A stretch of 64,000 bases of DNA from Syngnathus acus (lineage: Eukaryota; Chordata; Actinopteri; Syngnathiformes; Syngnathidae): assembly GCF_901709675.1 (NCBI RefSeq), contig NC_051098.1, positions 9,179,000 through 9,242,999 of the forward strand. Direction: 5' to 3'. The position numbers were made by a program, and so were the translations under genes. Shown here one piece after another: positions 1 to 11,480 of the stretch; position 1 is the stretch's first letter; each line of letters opens with the position of its first letter. The notes under the pieces are model-generated. The model saw only the letters and a program-made list of their open reading frames with translations, searched no databases and was not told the DNA's origin.

Positions 1-1145
1 AATATTAAATGTACCTACACACCCACATACGTAGATGGAATAAAAAAATTCATAGAGAAATAAACAGTCATTCCTTTTTATTACCTGCACTATAGAAGTC
101 CATTTTTAGTTGTTTATATCCCTCTAAAAGTCAAAATCACAAACTGAGCTTTTATATTTTTTCCCTTTAAAGACCTTTTATGTACTTGTTAAACTTGATT
201 CTTGTGTTATCTCTGTCACTGATAGGAGAGTTGATTTAGATCCATAATCAGCATATTTATATGAGTCTGTCTGGCCATAAGTGGTAGGCCAGATAATTCA
301 TCCCACGTAGTAGATATACTCAGATAGGCAGCTACGTTAATTGAGTTTTGGACATTATTGTCATTTGTCTGTGAGGTGCTCAGTCATGTATTTGTGCGTT
401 TTTTTATTCGTAAACTATTTGTCTTTCCGTGTTAGGGTTTGTGAATCAGCTATTAAAATCTAAATGAGTCAGTAACTTTCTCATCCTTCCACAGGGAAAG
501 CAAGACGGGCAAATGAATCGAACCCATGCATATGCCAAAGGCAATGGGGTGATGGTGATGCATACAAATATACAGAAAATCAAAGAAGAAGTGCGATTCA
601 ACGAATGCGAAGTGGGGTAAAATTGTGTGGAAAATAGGTCAGGACTGTCTGCAATCCCAAACACATACAGACAGTGTGCTCCCAACAGAGTGAGATTCTG
701 ACGACTGCATACTGCTCAAGAAAACCAATGTCGAGGGGAAGAATGAAATGGAAGATCTTGTAGAAGGAAGAAGCAATGAGGTCAGACGAATATCAAGACA
801 GTTAGTTGTACTTGAAGTTTCCACTACAGGTTTTTGTCAAACTCATCACACACATGCACATGTGCCAGTTTGTCACTGTAGTGACTCAAATCAATAGTTT
901 TACCTGGATGTCTAAGAGCATTGTCTACCCAATTTCCTGGGAAAAAAATCAGTAAAGGATCTATATATAGCAATGATCATTTTTATTAGTGTTGTTTGGA
1001 TTAGTGGTACTGTATACAAGACATTTTGAGTGGTGGGAACTTAGAGGAACATAAGCAGAAAATGTGTCTCAAACAACAGTGTTCAACAAAGGTTTACAAA
1101 AAAAATTATTACAGAGATTCAAGTGAACTTTTATTGATGATTTAA

Positions 1146-1147
<2 letters not shown>
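1..1147. other. Non-coding stretch, no gene seen
   Basis: AT-rich DNA with no recognisable coding sequence or transposon. A splice-site-bounded open stretch at 495-616 is discussed as a finding but is not strong enough to call an exon. Confidence 0.5.

Positions 1148-1174
<27 letters not shown>
1148..1174. repeat. (TAA)9 microsatellite
   Basis: Nine uninterrupted TAA units read directly from the sequence. A 13-A run follows at 1236-1248. Confidence 0.95.
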
Positions 1175-1177
<3 letters not shown>

Positions 1178-4100
1178 GAATAAAAGCCATTTATGTTTCA
1201 TATTTGCTGTTGAGTCACGATTCTCTTTACCTCGTAAAAAAAAAAAAAGCATCTGCAACTGATTTTTGTTGTTGTTCCTTGACTGGCACTATTCTTAAAG
1301 GTCGCTTGTGACTCATATTTTGACTTGCAACACAAAGCAGAAAATTAAGCAAGCGACTGCTCTTAACTCTTCCAAAACGTGTAAATTGGAGCAATTGTAA
1401 GTCAAGTTAGAACTGTATTTTGCTGCTAAACCATTTTTCAGAATTCTGATTATTTCTTTAACCGCTGTCATCAGAAAGTGACATATACATAGTCCAAGGT
1501 TTTGGGATGGATTTCATCACCTCTAGCGTTATATTATTGCTATTACTTCCATGAGAGTAAGAATATGTATGAAGTGTAGAGAAGCTATAGCTTCAGATCT
1601 GAAATCCCAGTTGTGGCTCAGGTTGCTACTGTGAAGGCCACACCAGTCATTTTTTATGGTATACTGCTGCCTGATGAAAGGACACGGTGAGTTTGTTCTG
1701 TATCAAAGAGAGAAGAAAGGAGGCCGAGACAGACTGTCACTGAAGTGAGAATTTCTCTATGGCTGCTTGGTCTGAACCGATGAAAGGGTTAATCTCATTT
1801 GACATGACAACAATGAGTAATGACTTCAAAGTTAATGTCTTTGCTGTATGTCTCATGCAAGTATTTTCCTCAAACATGGCCTTATTTGCTCTGAATCTTC
1901 AACAAGTCTTGTTTTTCTTGATTGGAGATCTGTTGTTTGCTTTCCGTTTGTGCCTAAGTAAACACGTGTAAGGAATAGAAGCCAATCCATCATGGGTGTG
2001 TTTTCCCGGAGGCGCTGCTGTGCTGTGGTATCAGGTGGAATGGTTCCACTTCCTGTCTTTGTGGGCAGGTTCCTGGCCTCGAAGGGGACAATTTCTTTAT
2101 CGCTCCCCTGTGGATTGAGCATAAACCTCAAGGGATTTGTTGCAGCACTAGTTGGCGCCATTACTTAATTTATGATTGCGGTACTGTACGCTATGGACAA
2201 ATATGTTTAAATCAAGGTTATTATAGTTACCAAAAACTGAAGAAATAACTAAAACACACAAAAAAATATATAAACTAAAATAATGAGTGCTCTTAAAAAA
2301 CAAAAACTAACAAAATCCATTTTATGTATGATGTGTGAAGAAGAGAAACTTCTAAATCAGGTAGGAGAGTGGCGCTCTTGGACCGGACTTGCCTACCCTT
2401 GCCTTAGTCCCTCTTGGTTACAAACCATCAAAACACAAAATGTGCTCTCCATGTCCAAATTTGTCCTAAGCGTGGTGTCAGACAGATTTAATTGACTGCA
2501 CTGTGGGTCAAGAAATAAGTCAGTCAGTGTCCCCACACTCCCCCTCAGACATACGCACGTACACACAGGAGGATGTATGCTTTTCAGTAAACTGCACAGA
2601 TTCTAAATTGAATCTCTTTTGTCCACGCTGTGGGTGACCTTCCCTTTCAGGGCTGACAAGTTCATGAGAAAGTCATTGCAGCCGCTGTGATTTCATCCTC
2701 ATTGAGCCAGACAGTGACAGCCAGAGCAAGAGACTTTTATCATACTCCTTGTGCATTTTGTTTCCCTGGCATGTTTTATGTATTTGAAATGATGTTAATT
2801 AGTACTACAAGATACAATGAATAACTTGTGACCCTTTCCAGTGTTCAATTATTATATTGTTACATTTCTCTGAATTACATGCATCATTGCACAACGATAT
2901 AGAATTCAGAAACCTCATTAGTAATGCAAAAGCAGCAATCTTGCTCCTTATTATTAGTAACATAAGATTAGCTTGTTATCAATTTGTTTGTCAGGTATTA
3001 TTACTCTTACGCATCTCGTCTTTTTGTTGTTGTTGTTGCCATTTTGCAACATCTAAGTCAAACATATTAGGTTGAGCACAAAGGATGCTGATGTCTTTAC
3101 ACTAATGGAAATGACGCACTAACAATGCCAGAATTAAGACAAAAAAGAAATAAAGTGCAATGTACCAAAGCTTGTTTACACGCCTAAAATAAATTTTGAT
3201 GCTCTTTAGCTGCGACCAATGAGAAGCTCTGCGGGTATAAGATCAATAAGTCTCAATTCTACGGTGAGCCTGCTGTTACAGTAAAAATCTATAATGCTGT
3301 TTTCAAATCATTACAAATCCATTACTCTTGTTTTTCCCTGGTGCTGTAAAAGAGGTGGCAAGGTTGTTTAAACAATGAGAGAAAATCAATGACTACGGCA
3401 AACAAAACATACCCTGCAGAGCCCTCAGCATAGGTCAAGCCATGCTATGTAGCATTATGATTAGTGCTATTCAATATTTCCTCCTTTGTTGAATCTTGGG
3501 AAGTTCACACTCTACCCCGAGAGGGGGCTGGGAATGAAAACCTGTGTAACTATTTTTCAAGAGGTAATGAAGCCATCATCCCCTGTAGATACGAACATGC
3601 CTTGCCTTTTTTCAACTTTTTGTGAATCATCCATTTATCAAACCTTTCCCCCATGTGTGCCTGCATAGTTTATACCGCTAACAACACATCATTAACACTC
3701 TTAAAAATGACATAGCACATATCAATATGATGGATATAGAAGGAAATGCAGTGGATCATGTTTGGTTTTATTCTCCAAGGACATTTTCGTCGGGAATTCA
3801 TTAAAAAATAGGGCAAGATGAGACAAAGATGTTTGGTATCTGCCCACAGTCTGCTTTTTTTCTTTTCATTTTCTTGCGGGAATACAAATTCATTGTGGTA
3901 CCGATCATCCAAAAAGGAAAATAATAATGATAAATATATGAAAGTTTTGAACATATTAGAAGAAATCTTACTTCTAATGTGCTTTTCACTTTTACTAATA
4001 GCGATAAACAACAATATAACATATTTTTTTAACTTGACATGAAAACCAGCTGTGTTAAAATGCGCTTCAAATGTTATCTGTATTTAAGTTTTAAGATGGT

Positions 4101-4182
4101 GAAAGTTTGTATCTAGAACTGGCTCTTATATTTGTGTGTGTATGAGTGTATATATTTACATACTGTATGTATTTTCAGTGAG
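1175..4182. other. Non-coding stretch, no gene seen
   Basis: No supported gene. The 102-codon minus-strand frame at 1853-2161 has no recognised homology. A short perfect hairpin (GTGGAA-TGG-TTCCAC) lies near 2035. Sequence at about 3581-3600 resembles mature miR-10 by chance but has no precursor hairpin (see rejected items). Confidence 0.45.
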
Positions 4183-4870
4183 CAGTCAGGTCCATAAACA
4201 AAAAAATTTCATGAAGGGACTGCTTTGAAGACCATCATATGGATTTGAAATGAAAAACGCAAGATATGCTTTAACTGCAGAATTCGATTATGTTTACATC
4301 CAAATCAGACGAACGGTGTAGGAAATACAAGTTGGTGTTTATGCCTTCCACTTTTTAAGGGACCAAAATAGGACAAATTAACAATCATTAATCAAATGTT
4401 CACTTTTGAATGCTTTGTTGTAAATCCTTCACAGCTGGAGGTCTGGAATGCATAGACTTCACAAGATGCTGAATGTTCCAGGTGATGCTCTGCCAGGCCT
4501 GTACTGTCTTGGATTCTTAGGGCATTTCCGTTCAGTTTTGTCCCCAGCAAGTGAAATGCATGGTCAATCGGATCCAGCTCATTGCATAGCTTTCCACTTC
4601 TTTTTCTTAATAAACCTTTTAGTTGCTCTTGGTGCATGCTTTGGATCATTGTCCATCTGCACTGAAGTGTTGTCCCAAATGAGCAGATAATATTACTGAG
4701 AAAAACCTTTGTCCCAAGTCCCATCAATAAATACAAAGGAACCAGTTCCACTGGCAGTCATAGATGGCCAACTGGCATTGGAACAAACCAAGGATCCAAC
4801 CTTACCATTTTCCACACATTCCTTACAGCCTAGTAGGGACCACACAGTTTTAGTTGGAGCATATAACATC
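4183..4870 (-). mobile_element. Decayed Tc1-like transposon, 3-prime half
   Basis: A relic of a Tc1/mariner-superfamily cut-and-paste element, with its transposase on the minus strand. The left end begins CAGTCAGGTCCATAAA, a terminal sequence I recognise from a widespread fish Tc1 family. It is followed by that family's long 3-prime flank (motif TGGATTTGAAATGAAAAA near 4231). Minus-strand frames at 4392-4751 and 4693-4911 keep transposase signatures: SMTASGTGSFVFIDG, then DPIDHAFHLL (the family's NPIEHAFHLL, carrying the last catalytic glutamate, here D), then EGFTTKH at the C-terminus. The two blocks lie in different frames and the middle is deleted, so the element is dead. The N-terminal DNA-binding half and the other terminal repeat are missing. 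Confidence 0.85.
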
Positions 4871-5240
4871 TTCAGTGTGATGATAGTTTTGTACTTTGAG
4901 CATGAACACACACAGCGGTAGATCTAAAAAACAAACATTTGAGTCACAAATGAGTCAGTGAAACACTTAAGCATTAGTGGCCAGCGCTCTAAGAGAAAGG
5001 GAGGATCCTGAAAATGGTTGAGAAATTGAGGACAGCTGACATCTTTGCTCGACAGATGCTGTGGCTCTCTGAGAAACCAAAATCATTCGATTTGTTTTGA
5101 TGCCAGCTGACTCATTTTTTCAACAGACATGCATGCACAGGAAGCTTTTCAGATGGAGTATGAATAATTATAAACATAATCATCTATTTTGTTGACAATT
5201 AATGATGGAGCAACAAGTGTTTATGCTTTGAAAGCCATCC
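4871..5240. other. Non-coding stretch, no gene seen
   Basis: Between the Tc1 relic and the next repeat I see no feature. The boundary of the Tc1 relic is approximate, and its decayed edge may run to about 4900. Confidence 0.4.
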
Positions 5241-5476
5241 TTAAAGGGGAAGTCAAACCCAGAATTTTCTTTACAACAATATGTTTTATGTGTCCGTGCT
5301 AGTCTAAACGCGGCATTCTGATTAATAATGCATTTGTGAAATATAAGTTAAGCAGCGAAATTCACTTGTTTTCATCCATTTCAAGGGGCGGCCATTTTGC
5401 CAGTTGCTGTCGACTGAAAATGACACCACAGGTCTCAGGTCGCAACCAATCACGGCTCAGCTTCAGAAAACCGCCA
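5241..5476 (+). mobile_element. Hairpin MITE, half copy
   Basis: It starts TTAAAGGGGAAGTCAA and runs through GGCGGCCATTTTGCCA to CAATCACGGCTCAGCTTCAG. A second copy in the opposite orientation lies at about 54125-54437 and shares the same ordered blocks, so this is a dispersed family. In the other copy the CAATCAC-GCTCA block is one arm of a hairpin. Here only that first arm remains. There is no coding capacity. I recognise the sequence as a common teleost repeat but cannot name the family. Confidence 0.75.
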
Positions 5477-6306
5477 AATAAAGTGGACGTAATATAAAAA
5501 GTGACTTGTCGGACATGTGGGCTAATGGTAACGTGTGCTTTCCTCTCCAAGGAATGGATATATAATTTGGTAAGTATTGCATGACTGCAAAGCTGCCACA
5601 TCTTCCAAATGACGTGTGCTCATGTGAATAATCTCGCTAATCCGATTTCCTCCTCTCCAGCGTGCCTGTGTAATTGTGTAGCAATACAAGTAGGAAGAAA
5701 AGGCTTCATAGGTTTAGAACACAGAGACTATACACATGCCTGCACATACATCACCAGTGGTTGAACAATCTTTGGCTCAGATGGCTGAGTATCTTAATGA
5801 CCACATGACACAGCGCCATGGGGTTTATGGATGTGGGCCCATTTAACTAACTCAAAGGTTTATCAAGGTATTGTAGGGGGTTGGTATGCATGAAATACAA
5901 CCTGAGAGGAAACACTGTTGCTTGAAATGCAGGAAGTGTCACCAGAGAACTTCAATCCCTTTAAAGGAGACATATTGTGCATCTTTTTTGCAATTCAATT
6001 AAGTACTCATGGCTTTTCAACAATATGATTGCGTAATACGTATACTTTTTTAAAAGTACCTCAAGGATTTAAAATTTGTCACTGAAATTAACCAGTTTCA
6101 AAAGACTGTCCGAAATATTTATAAATTGTGAAATTTCACATGGTTGGCCAGTGAATGAATGAGTGATGAGATGAAATTCAAGTCAAAGTTGATTAATCAG
6201 TGACATCATTGATGTTATTTTTCGGTACAGTACTGTGGTATCCAACTAATATAGCGCCACAGGATTTCCACATAGACAACTTTTATGGACACGTATAGAA
6301 ATTTAT
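5477..6306. other. Non-coding stretch, no gene seen
   Basis: No coding signal or recognised repeat. The sequence just right of 5476 may still include the eroded edge of the preceding MITE. Confidence 0.4.
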
Positions 6307-6384
6307 ATCCATCCATCCATCCATCCATCCATCCATCCATCCATCCATCCATCCATCCATCCATCCATCCATCCATCCATCCAT
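6307..6384. repeat. (ATCC)n microsatellite, 78 bp
   Basis: About 19.5 perfect ATCC units. The teleost SINE-like repeat found elsewhere in this window ends in ATGG/ATCC units, so the array may have grown from such a tail. No SINE body is left beside it. Confidence 0.97.
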
Positions 6385-7569
6385 GATATGTGTTTTATAG
6401 AACAACTTCTATGATTAATAAAGTTCTTGTTAGCGTGCAGTTGTTGTCTGCGCATTATTGGAAACACCAATTTGGTGACAAAGATGACGTTTCAATTTAC
6501 GCCGCTAACCTTCTTCCTCCCTGCCAGTCCCGAGATAATTCTGGTATGAATTGATACTCACCGCTATTCTCACCCACCGCAAGCTTATTTTTTGTAATTT
6601 TGTAACTATCCATGAGCACTCCATGTCAACTCGTCCATGAGTCGACTAATTGTTTAAGCCCCTAGCAGTTTAGAGTCAACTATTCCTTCACAAGCAATTA
6701 AAAGGCAATTTTTCAAAACCTGACCCCATTAAAACTTCCACGCATTCTTTACTGTTCAGTCCTAGCCATTTTTTTTAATAACATTTTCAGCGTTTCAATT
6801 GACACTGAGTGGAGTATTTTTATTTTTTTTTCAAATGAGGCCCAGCCTATCAATGGACTACTGTTGATTAACATAATTGTTAATCATTCGTTCTTCAATC
6901 CATCCCTACTCTAGTATGTTTCCTTCTAATCTTGACCTTTTCCATTTTCTCATTCACCTTCTTCTAAGTATCCACTCTTTGATGTCCCTGTGGTGTTCTG
7001 CGTTCCTCTGTACGGACTCCTCTAGCTCTAATCCTTAGCTGGAATTGATTGAGTCATCACAGCTTCATTCCCCCTTTCACCTTGTTGGTTGCAGCCCCCG
7101 GGCAGAGCTCCAGTGCCAGTCTTGAAAGAGACATGCTCAGGTTACATGTCGACTCTTAAAATATTTCATTTTTCGCTGACTTGCTTTCCCTTATCTGCTC
7201 ATTCCAGGCAGCAGAGTGCGCTTGAAGCTTTGTCCTCTCATCACCTCATCCATGGATTCACTTTGATGACCATGTGTCAGACAAACCTGAGGTGAAGACT
7301 CAATTTAGAAATGTATCATTGTGCTTTAAACTGTTCTGTTCTCTTAAGCATGGTAGTGGTCTTTTGACCTGTACCAAGTGTGTGATGGATTTAAGTTCAA
7401 CTTTGGTTTTATCGCATACAACAATGCACTTTGAAATAAAAATAATTTTTGCACTTGAAACAGGTGTTTATGCTGATAGAAAGTTCCCACTTGACATTCC
7501 ATTTTCCAAAACAATCCCACAAGGGCCTCTTCAGGTAGAGCAATGTCACCCAGAGCACCCTACTATATA
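6385..7569. other. Non-coding stretch, no gene seen
   Basis: Pyrimidine-rich patches but no supported exon. Frames at 7089-7295 and 7274-7756 are open by chance, and the latter runs into a MITE. Confidence 0.4.
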
Positions 7570-7760
7570 CCGTATTTTCCAGACGATGAGTTGCAGTTTT
7601 TTTCATAGTTTGGCCAGGGGTGTGCGATTTATAATCAGGAGCGACTTATTTGTGAAATTATTAACATATAGTATTACTGATGATATATCATCTGTATTTT
7701 CCTGTAGAGGTTCTACAAGAATAGCGCAGATAATGCTGCTCCTTAAAGCATTTTAGCAAC
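7570..7760 (+). mobile_element. MITE fragment, CCGTATTTTCC end
   Basis: The left end is TA followed by CCGTATTTTCC, the terminal motif shared with the copies at 33519 and 53724. The interior (GTTGCAGTTTTTTTCATAG, then GCGACTTAT) matches a teleost MITE whose repeats read GCGACTTAT rather than GCGCACC. No matching right end is visible, so the copy is truncated or eroded. The right limit is a guess. Confidence 0.65.
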
Positions 7761-7856
7761 ATGATCATCTTTTCAGTCCAAACACCTTGATTTTCTCTTC
7801 ATGCACTCAGTCACTCCCCTTCACTTCCACAGGTTTCAAAATGTGAGAATGATTGA

Positions 7857-7911
7857 GTGTGCGTGAGTGTGTGTGTGAGCGTGTGTGTGTGTCTGTGTGT
7901 CTGTGTGTATA
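7857..7911. repeat. Imperfect TG-rich microsatellite
   Basis: Tandem TG units with interspersed GAGTG, GCGTG and CTGTG interruptions. Confidence 0.9.
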
Positions 7912-9304
7912 CTGATGTTTAGTGTCTCACTTAACTCCCCCCTTGTCCTGACAGCAGTGAGTGTATGATTTGGGAGGGCTGGTTTGGTTCTCCAGCAGAC
8001 TCCTGTTTATTTAGCCCCAAATTCCACTTCTTCTCCGTGAATGAGAGAACCGGCGACCCTGCCTGCTTCGCTCTTAAATGTGTGTGTGAAGAAAACTGTT
8101 TCATTGCTGCCAAATGGAGATGCTAACATGGCCATATTGACAGTAGGACTAGTATCTCATCTTCATCATCATTGTCATCATCGTTATTATCCCCTTGTTG
8201 GAGCACTCGACCATAGTCAAACCTTATAAAAAAATTGCATTTTTTTTTACACAGCCTCCTCTCTGTGAGTGTCACGTTGAAAGAAAAAATGAAGCATAAT
8301 TTTCAGGATGTTCTGTCCCTCCTCACCCTGCAATGGGAGTTTATTTACCTTTCACTTTTCATTAGGCAACAGATTGTGGGCGCACTGCACGGTGGCCATT
8401 TCAGAACATTGACTCGCCACACTCCACAGAGGCCTCTAATGAGTCAACTAGAGTTTCTGTCAATACTACCCACATGTACGTCTTCATTTGCCTCTGTTTA
8501 GGATTTTCTCTAATTGATATTGAGTGCTGACTCGCCTTTTGCTGGCCTTGTGTTGAGCTGTTTGTCACTCAAAATTAGCACTTTTTTAACAAGCTGTAAT
8601 GTGTATTCTGGAACTGGTTCTTCATGTGTGTTTAGTTTTACTGTCTCAGATACAATGGATACATTTTCTCTTCCTTAACATTTTGCTGTGATTGATTAAA
8701 AATTCTTTTGGTTCTGTTTTATTTCTTCTGGAAACCCCAGAAACATATTTCAGTCTACATCGGGAATTTGGAGCCAGAAGTTTCTCATCAGAGAAGGTCC
8801 AACCCCATAAAATCCCGCTGTTGAAGCTTATTTATTTTATGTGTACAAATGTGTGTGCTTCAAGCGGACATTTGATTCCGATCCACCATTGGGCTGTTAT
8901 TGTGGGAGCATTTCAGTGGAGAAGTGTGCATGTGTCTGTCTACCACTTCTGGTTTGTCTCACTCATTACTCTGTCATAACAAACACTCTAGTGCTGTATG
9001 TCAGCTTACATGTGCATCGCCAGAAAATACACACTTTGACTTTATGCACACCTCATTAAGCTGCAGTAGAGAGAAGAAAGGCAGAAGCAAGCTGGAGAAT
9101 ATAGACACAATGAGAAAATACACATTGGACCTTGGAAACGGTCTTGAATTGTGAAATAAAAGTGCTAGGACAGAGCTCCCAGACATTCTGAAAGGAAAGT
9201 CTAGGAAATGAGAGTATTATTTGTTTTTCATTCAGAAAGAAATTGTCTGCTTCTGCTGGCAATAGCTAAAAGGCCCATTTCACCCTGGATCGGTAATCAC
9301 CAAT
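7912..9304. other. Non-coding stretch, no gene seen
   Basis: Several overlapping short frames at 8692-9154 are mutually contradictory shadows. There is a short CATCAT-type patch near 8161-8190. No gene or transposon is recognised. Confidence 0.4.
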
Positions 9305-9506
9305 ATTCACACTCACATTCCCACCTCATGGCTTTTAGATTTCAGACTTAACCTACCAAGCATTTTGGGAATGTGGGAGGAAACCGGGAGCACCTGGAGA
9401 AAATCTACGCAAGCATGGGGAGGGCATGCAAACTCCATATAGGAAAGTCTGAACTGAGATTCAAACCAGAACGTCTGACTGGGAGGCTGACATGCCAACC
9501 ACATGC
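9305..9506 (-). mobile_element. SINE-like repeat, minus orientation
   Basis: A partial copy of a very common teleost SINE-like repeat. The plus strand shows, in order, CACTCACATTCCCACCT, CCTACCAAGCATTTTGGGAA, GTGGGAGGAAACCGGGAG, GGCATGCAAACTCC and a diverged GAGGCTGACATGCCAACCAC. Read from the minus strand, the last block is the tRNA-like head (promoter A-box side). The tail with ATGG units is missing. Other copies here are at 19840, 21326, 31203, 32600, 40538, 43378, 47491, 49025, 54541 and 59510. Confidence 0.85.
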
Positions 9507-10636
9507 TTTCTCCACATACTCAGTCAAACTTTGTCTCCTCCATACTTATCATGTGTTACTAGATTTTAGGTAAGAATGTCACTGGATTATTGAAAACACA
9601 AAAACATATTTTAACAACAATGCACATAATATATTGTGTAATGGTGATTGGGAATGTACCATGGACAGTGGAAATAGCATTAAATTCATGGCAAGTAACC
9701 AACATTTTAAAGAGAAATAGATACACCTCAGTCAATTTCATGAAATTGGCCAGAAAAATGCAACATCAGAATTTTTTTTCACACAGGTGCACAAAGACTC
9801 CAAGTGCTCACATTACAGCGGCCGACTTAACATCCTCTGTACCAGGTGATCCTCTTTCATTCCTCATAAATATACTTTGTACTTTGCATGTGCCAATATC
9901 CTGCATAGACCCCAATGAGCAAGTCCGTTATGCTTCTGCCAAGTTTACTGCAGGCCTCTCCTCTGCTAAAATGTAAGGCAATGAGAGGAGCCATTTCCAT
10001 TGGTTGGGAAGTGAGTTGCCTCCTAGTATATCCAAATGCTTATCAACAATAACAATTATAATGTTTAATAGTCATCATATCTATGGGTATATTAATTTCA
10101 ATTCCTAAATTATCATACCTTCATCCAAGACTCATTATATGATAAATATTTATGGCAGCTGTGTTATTTCCTCCTGTCAGAAAGCTGATTGTGATAGTTT
10201 GGCATTCTGAGAGTAGCCTTGGTCGGCAGGGGATGATGAGGCTGCAGCCTCAGGGTCTGGATGCCAATGCAAATACCTGCTTCACCCCTGGGCTGTGCCA
10301 GCCTGACAGAACCAGTGAGAAAATAATATCCCCCCCCTCCCCCCATGCAGCCCACAGAAAGATAGATTTATCAATTCAATCTGGTTTTGGTCTTGGCAGC
10401 AGCGGTGATAGACGCGTCATACTTTATCACTGTCAGTCAGAGGAGCTTGGATAGATGATGAACTAAATTATACTGATTAAATGAACTGTTGACTCATTCG
10501 GTCTGAGTGGAGCTTTCCTGTTGATCAGGGCCAGAAATTGTGGGCTGCCTAAAAAAAGGGATACTTGACAAAATTGTGATATTTAATTAGATTTCAAAAC
10601 CAGGCTAAATTGATGTTCTCTAGCAAGATTAAATTA
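9507..10636. other. Non-coding stretch, no gene seen
   Basis: The 128-codon frame at 9590-9976 has no recognised domain and unconvincing composition. A C-rich run lies near 10330-10344. Confidence 0.4.
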
Positions 10637-10704
10637 CAGGGGTCAAACTCAAGACCCGCGAGCCAGATCAGAGCCTCCACATAATTTAATGTGGCCTGCC
10701 AAAC
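10637..10704 (+). repeat. Dispersed repeat fragment, GGGTCAAACTCAAG type
   Basis: The ordered motifs GGGTCAAACTCAAGACCCGC, GAGCCAGATC and TTTAATGTGGCCTGCC match a repeat often seen in teleosts. A fragment of the related opposite edge (TTTGGCCCGCGGGCCGGACT) lies inside the MITE at 33519-33760. The family is not named. Confidence 0.6.
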
Positions 10705-10863
10705 CCATCCACAATTTCTCCTTGACATGAGTTCAAAACTACTGAACTAGTTATCAAACGCATGGACTATTAAGCAGTATAAAAAAATAGGGTTCCCCCT
10801 CACAAAATATTTCAGGTAAGAGACAAAAAGAGTATTTACCTTGTGCTCTACCCACACGCATAG

Positions 10864-10864
<1 letters not shown>

Positions 10865-10912
<48 letters not shown>
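10865..10912. repeat. (TG)24 microsatellite
   Basis: Perfect TG array of 48 bp. A long alternating purine-pyrimidine run of this kind can adopt Z-DNA and is likely polymorphic in length. Confidence 0.97.
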
Positions 10913-10914
<2 letters not shown>

Positions 10915-11149
10915 CTGTGCTTCTCCCCTTTTGCCAGTTGCTACCTATGAATCTTCCTTCCACTTTGTTCCAATCATAACTAGTGGATAGAAGAGCTTAG
11001 AATGAAGGACTTGGAGGCTGGAGGTGATGGATGACTTTGTGTATCACATATCTTCTGATGCAGCTGCAGACATGAGGAAAAACAACAGGCTGGCATGATT
11101 GAAATCAGATACAGAGAAGGGCTCACATAAATCTTAGATTACTGCACTT

Positions 11150-11480
11150 TATGGACAAGGGTATTGAGACAGTTAATGACTTAATGATCAGTCATTGGTG
11201 ATGCAAGACCCTGATTGCCCTTGTGACGTAGTTCTTAATCACACCAAGGCATTTTGAACAAACGTGTTTCCATCTCAGCTCTAAACAATTTGGGGAAGGC
11301 CCTTTTCTGTCCCAGCTTGAACGACTATGGCCCAGTGAAAAAAACGTGACTTGCCAATACCGAGCCCTCACCTCAACTTAATTTTGATTAAGCAGGATGA
11401 ACAAGAACTGAGATCTGAGCCAAGCATTTTTGTCCAACATCGGTGACCTGTGACCTCACAAAAGCGCCACATGATGACTT
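11150..11480 (+). mobile_element. Decayed Tc1-like transposon, second family
   Basis: The left end reads TATGGACAAGGGTATTGAGA, close to the TGGACAAAAGTATTGGGACA terminus of a common fish Tc1-like element. After a large internal deletion, 11240-11475 follows the C-terminal half of the transposase gene: CAAGGCATTTTGAACAA, TTTGGGGAAGGCCC, GAGCCCTCACCTCAAC, TGTGACCTCACAAA. The coding frame is broken by stops and shifts. The right terminal repeat is not clear; CCAAAGTTTGGACC near 11520 may be its trace. The family differs from the one at 4183. Confidence 0.65.

Noticed and set aside
1853-2161. 102-codon minus frame with a plausible start
   Set aside because: No recognised homology, no splice context, and the length is expected by chance.
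2150-2165. TGGCGCC as a retroelement primer-binding site
   Set aside because: Too short a match, with no LTR end immediately beside it.
3578-3602. Sequence CCCTGTAGATACGAA, close to mature miR-10
   Set aside because: The seed has a mismatch (CCCCTGT instead of ACCCTGT) and the following 60 bases do not fold back to form a precursor. Treated as chance.
7274-7756. 160-codon open frame
   Set aside because: Its second half is MITE sequence and the first half has no recognised domain.
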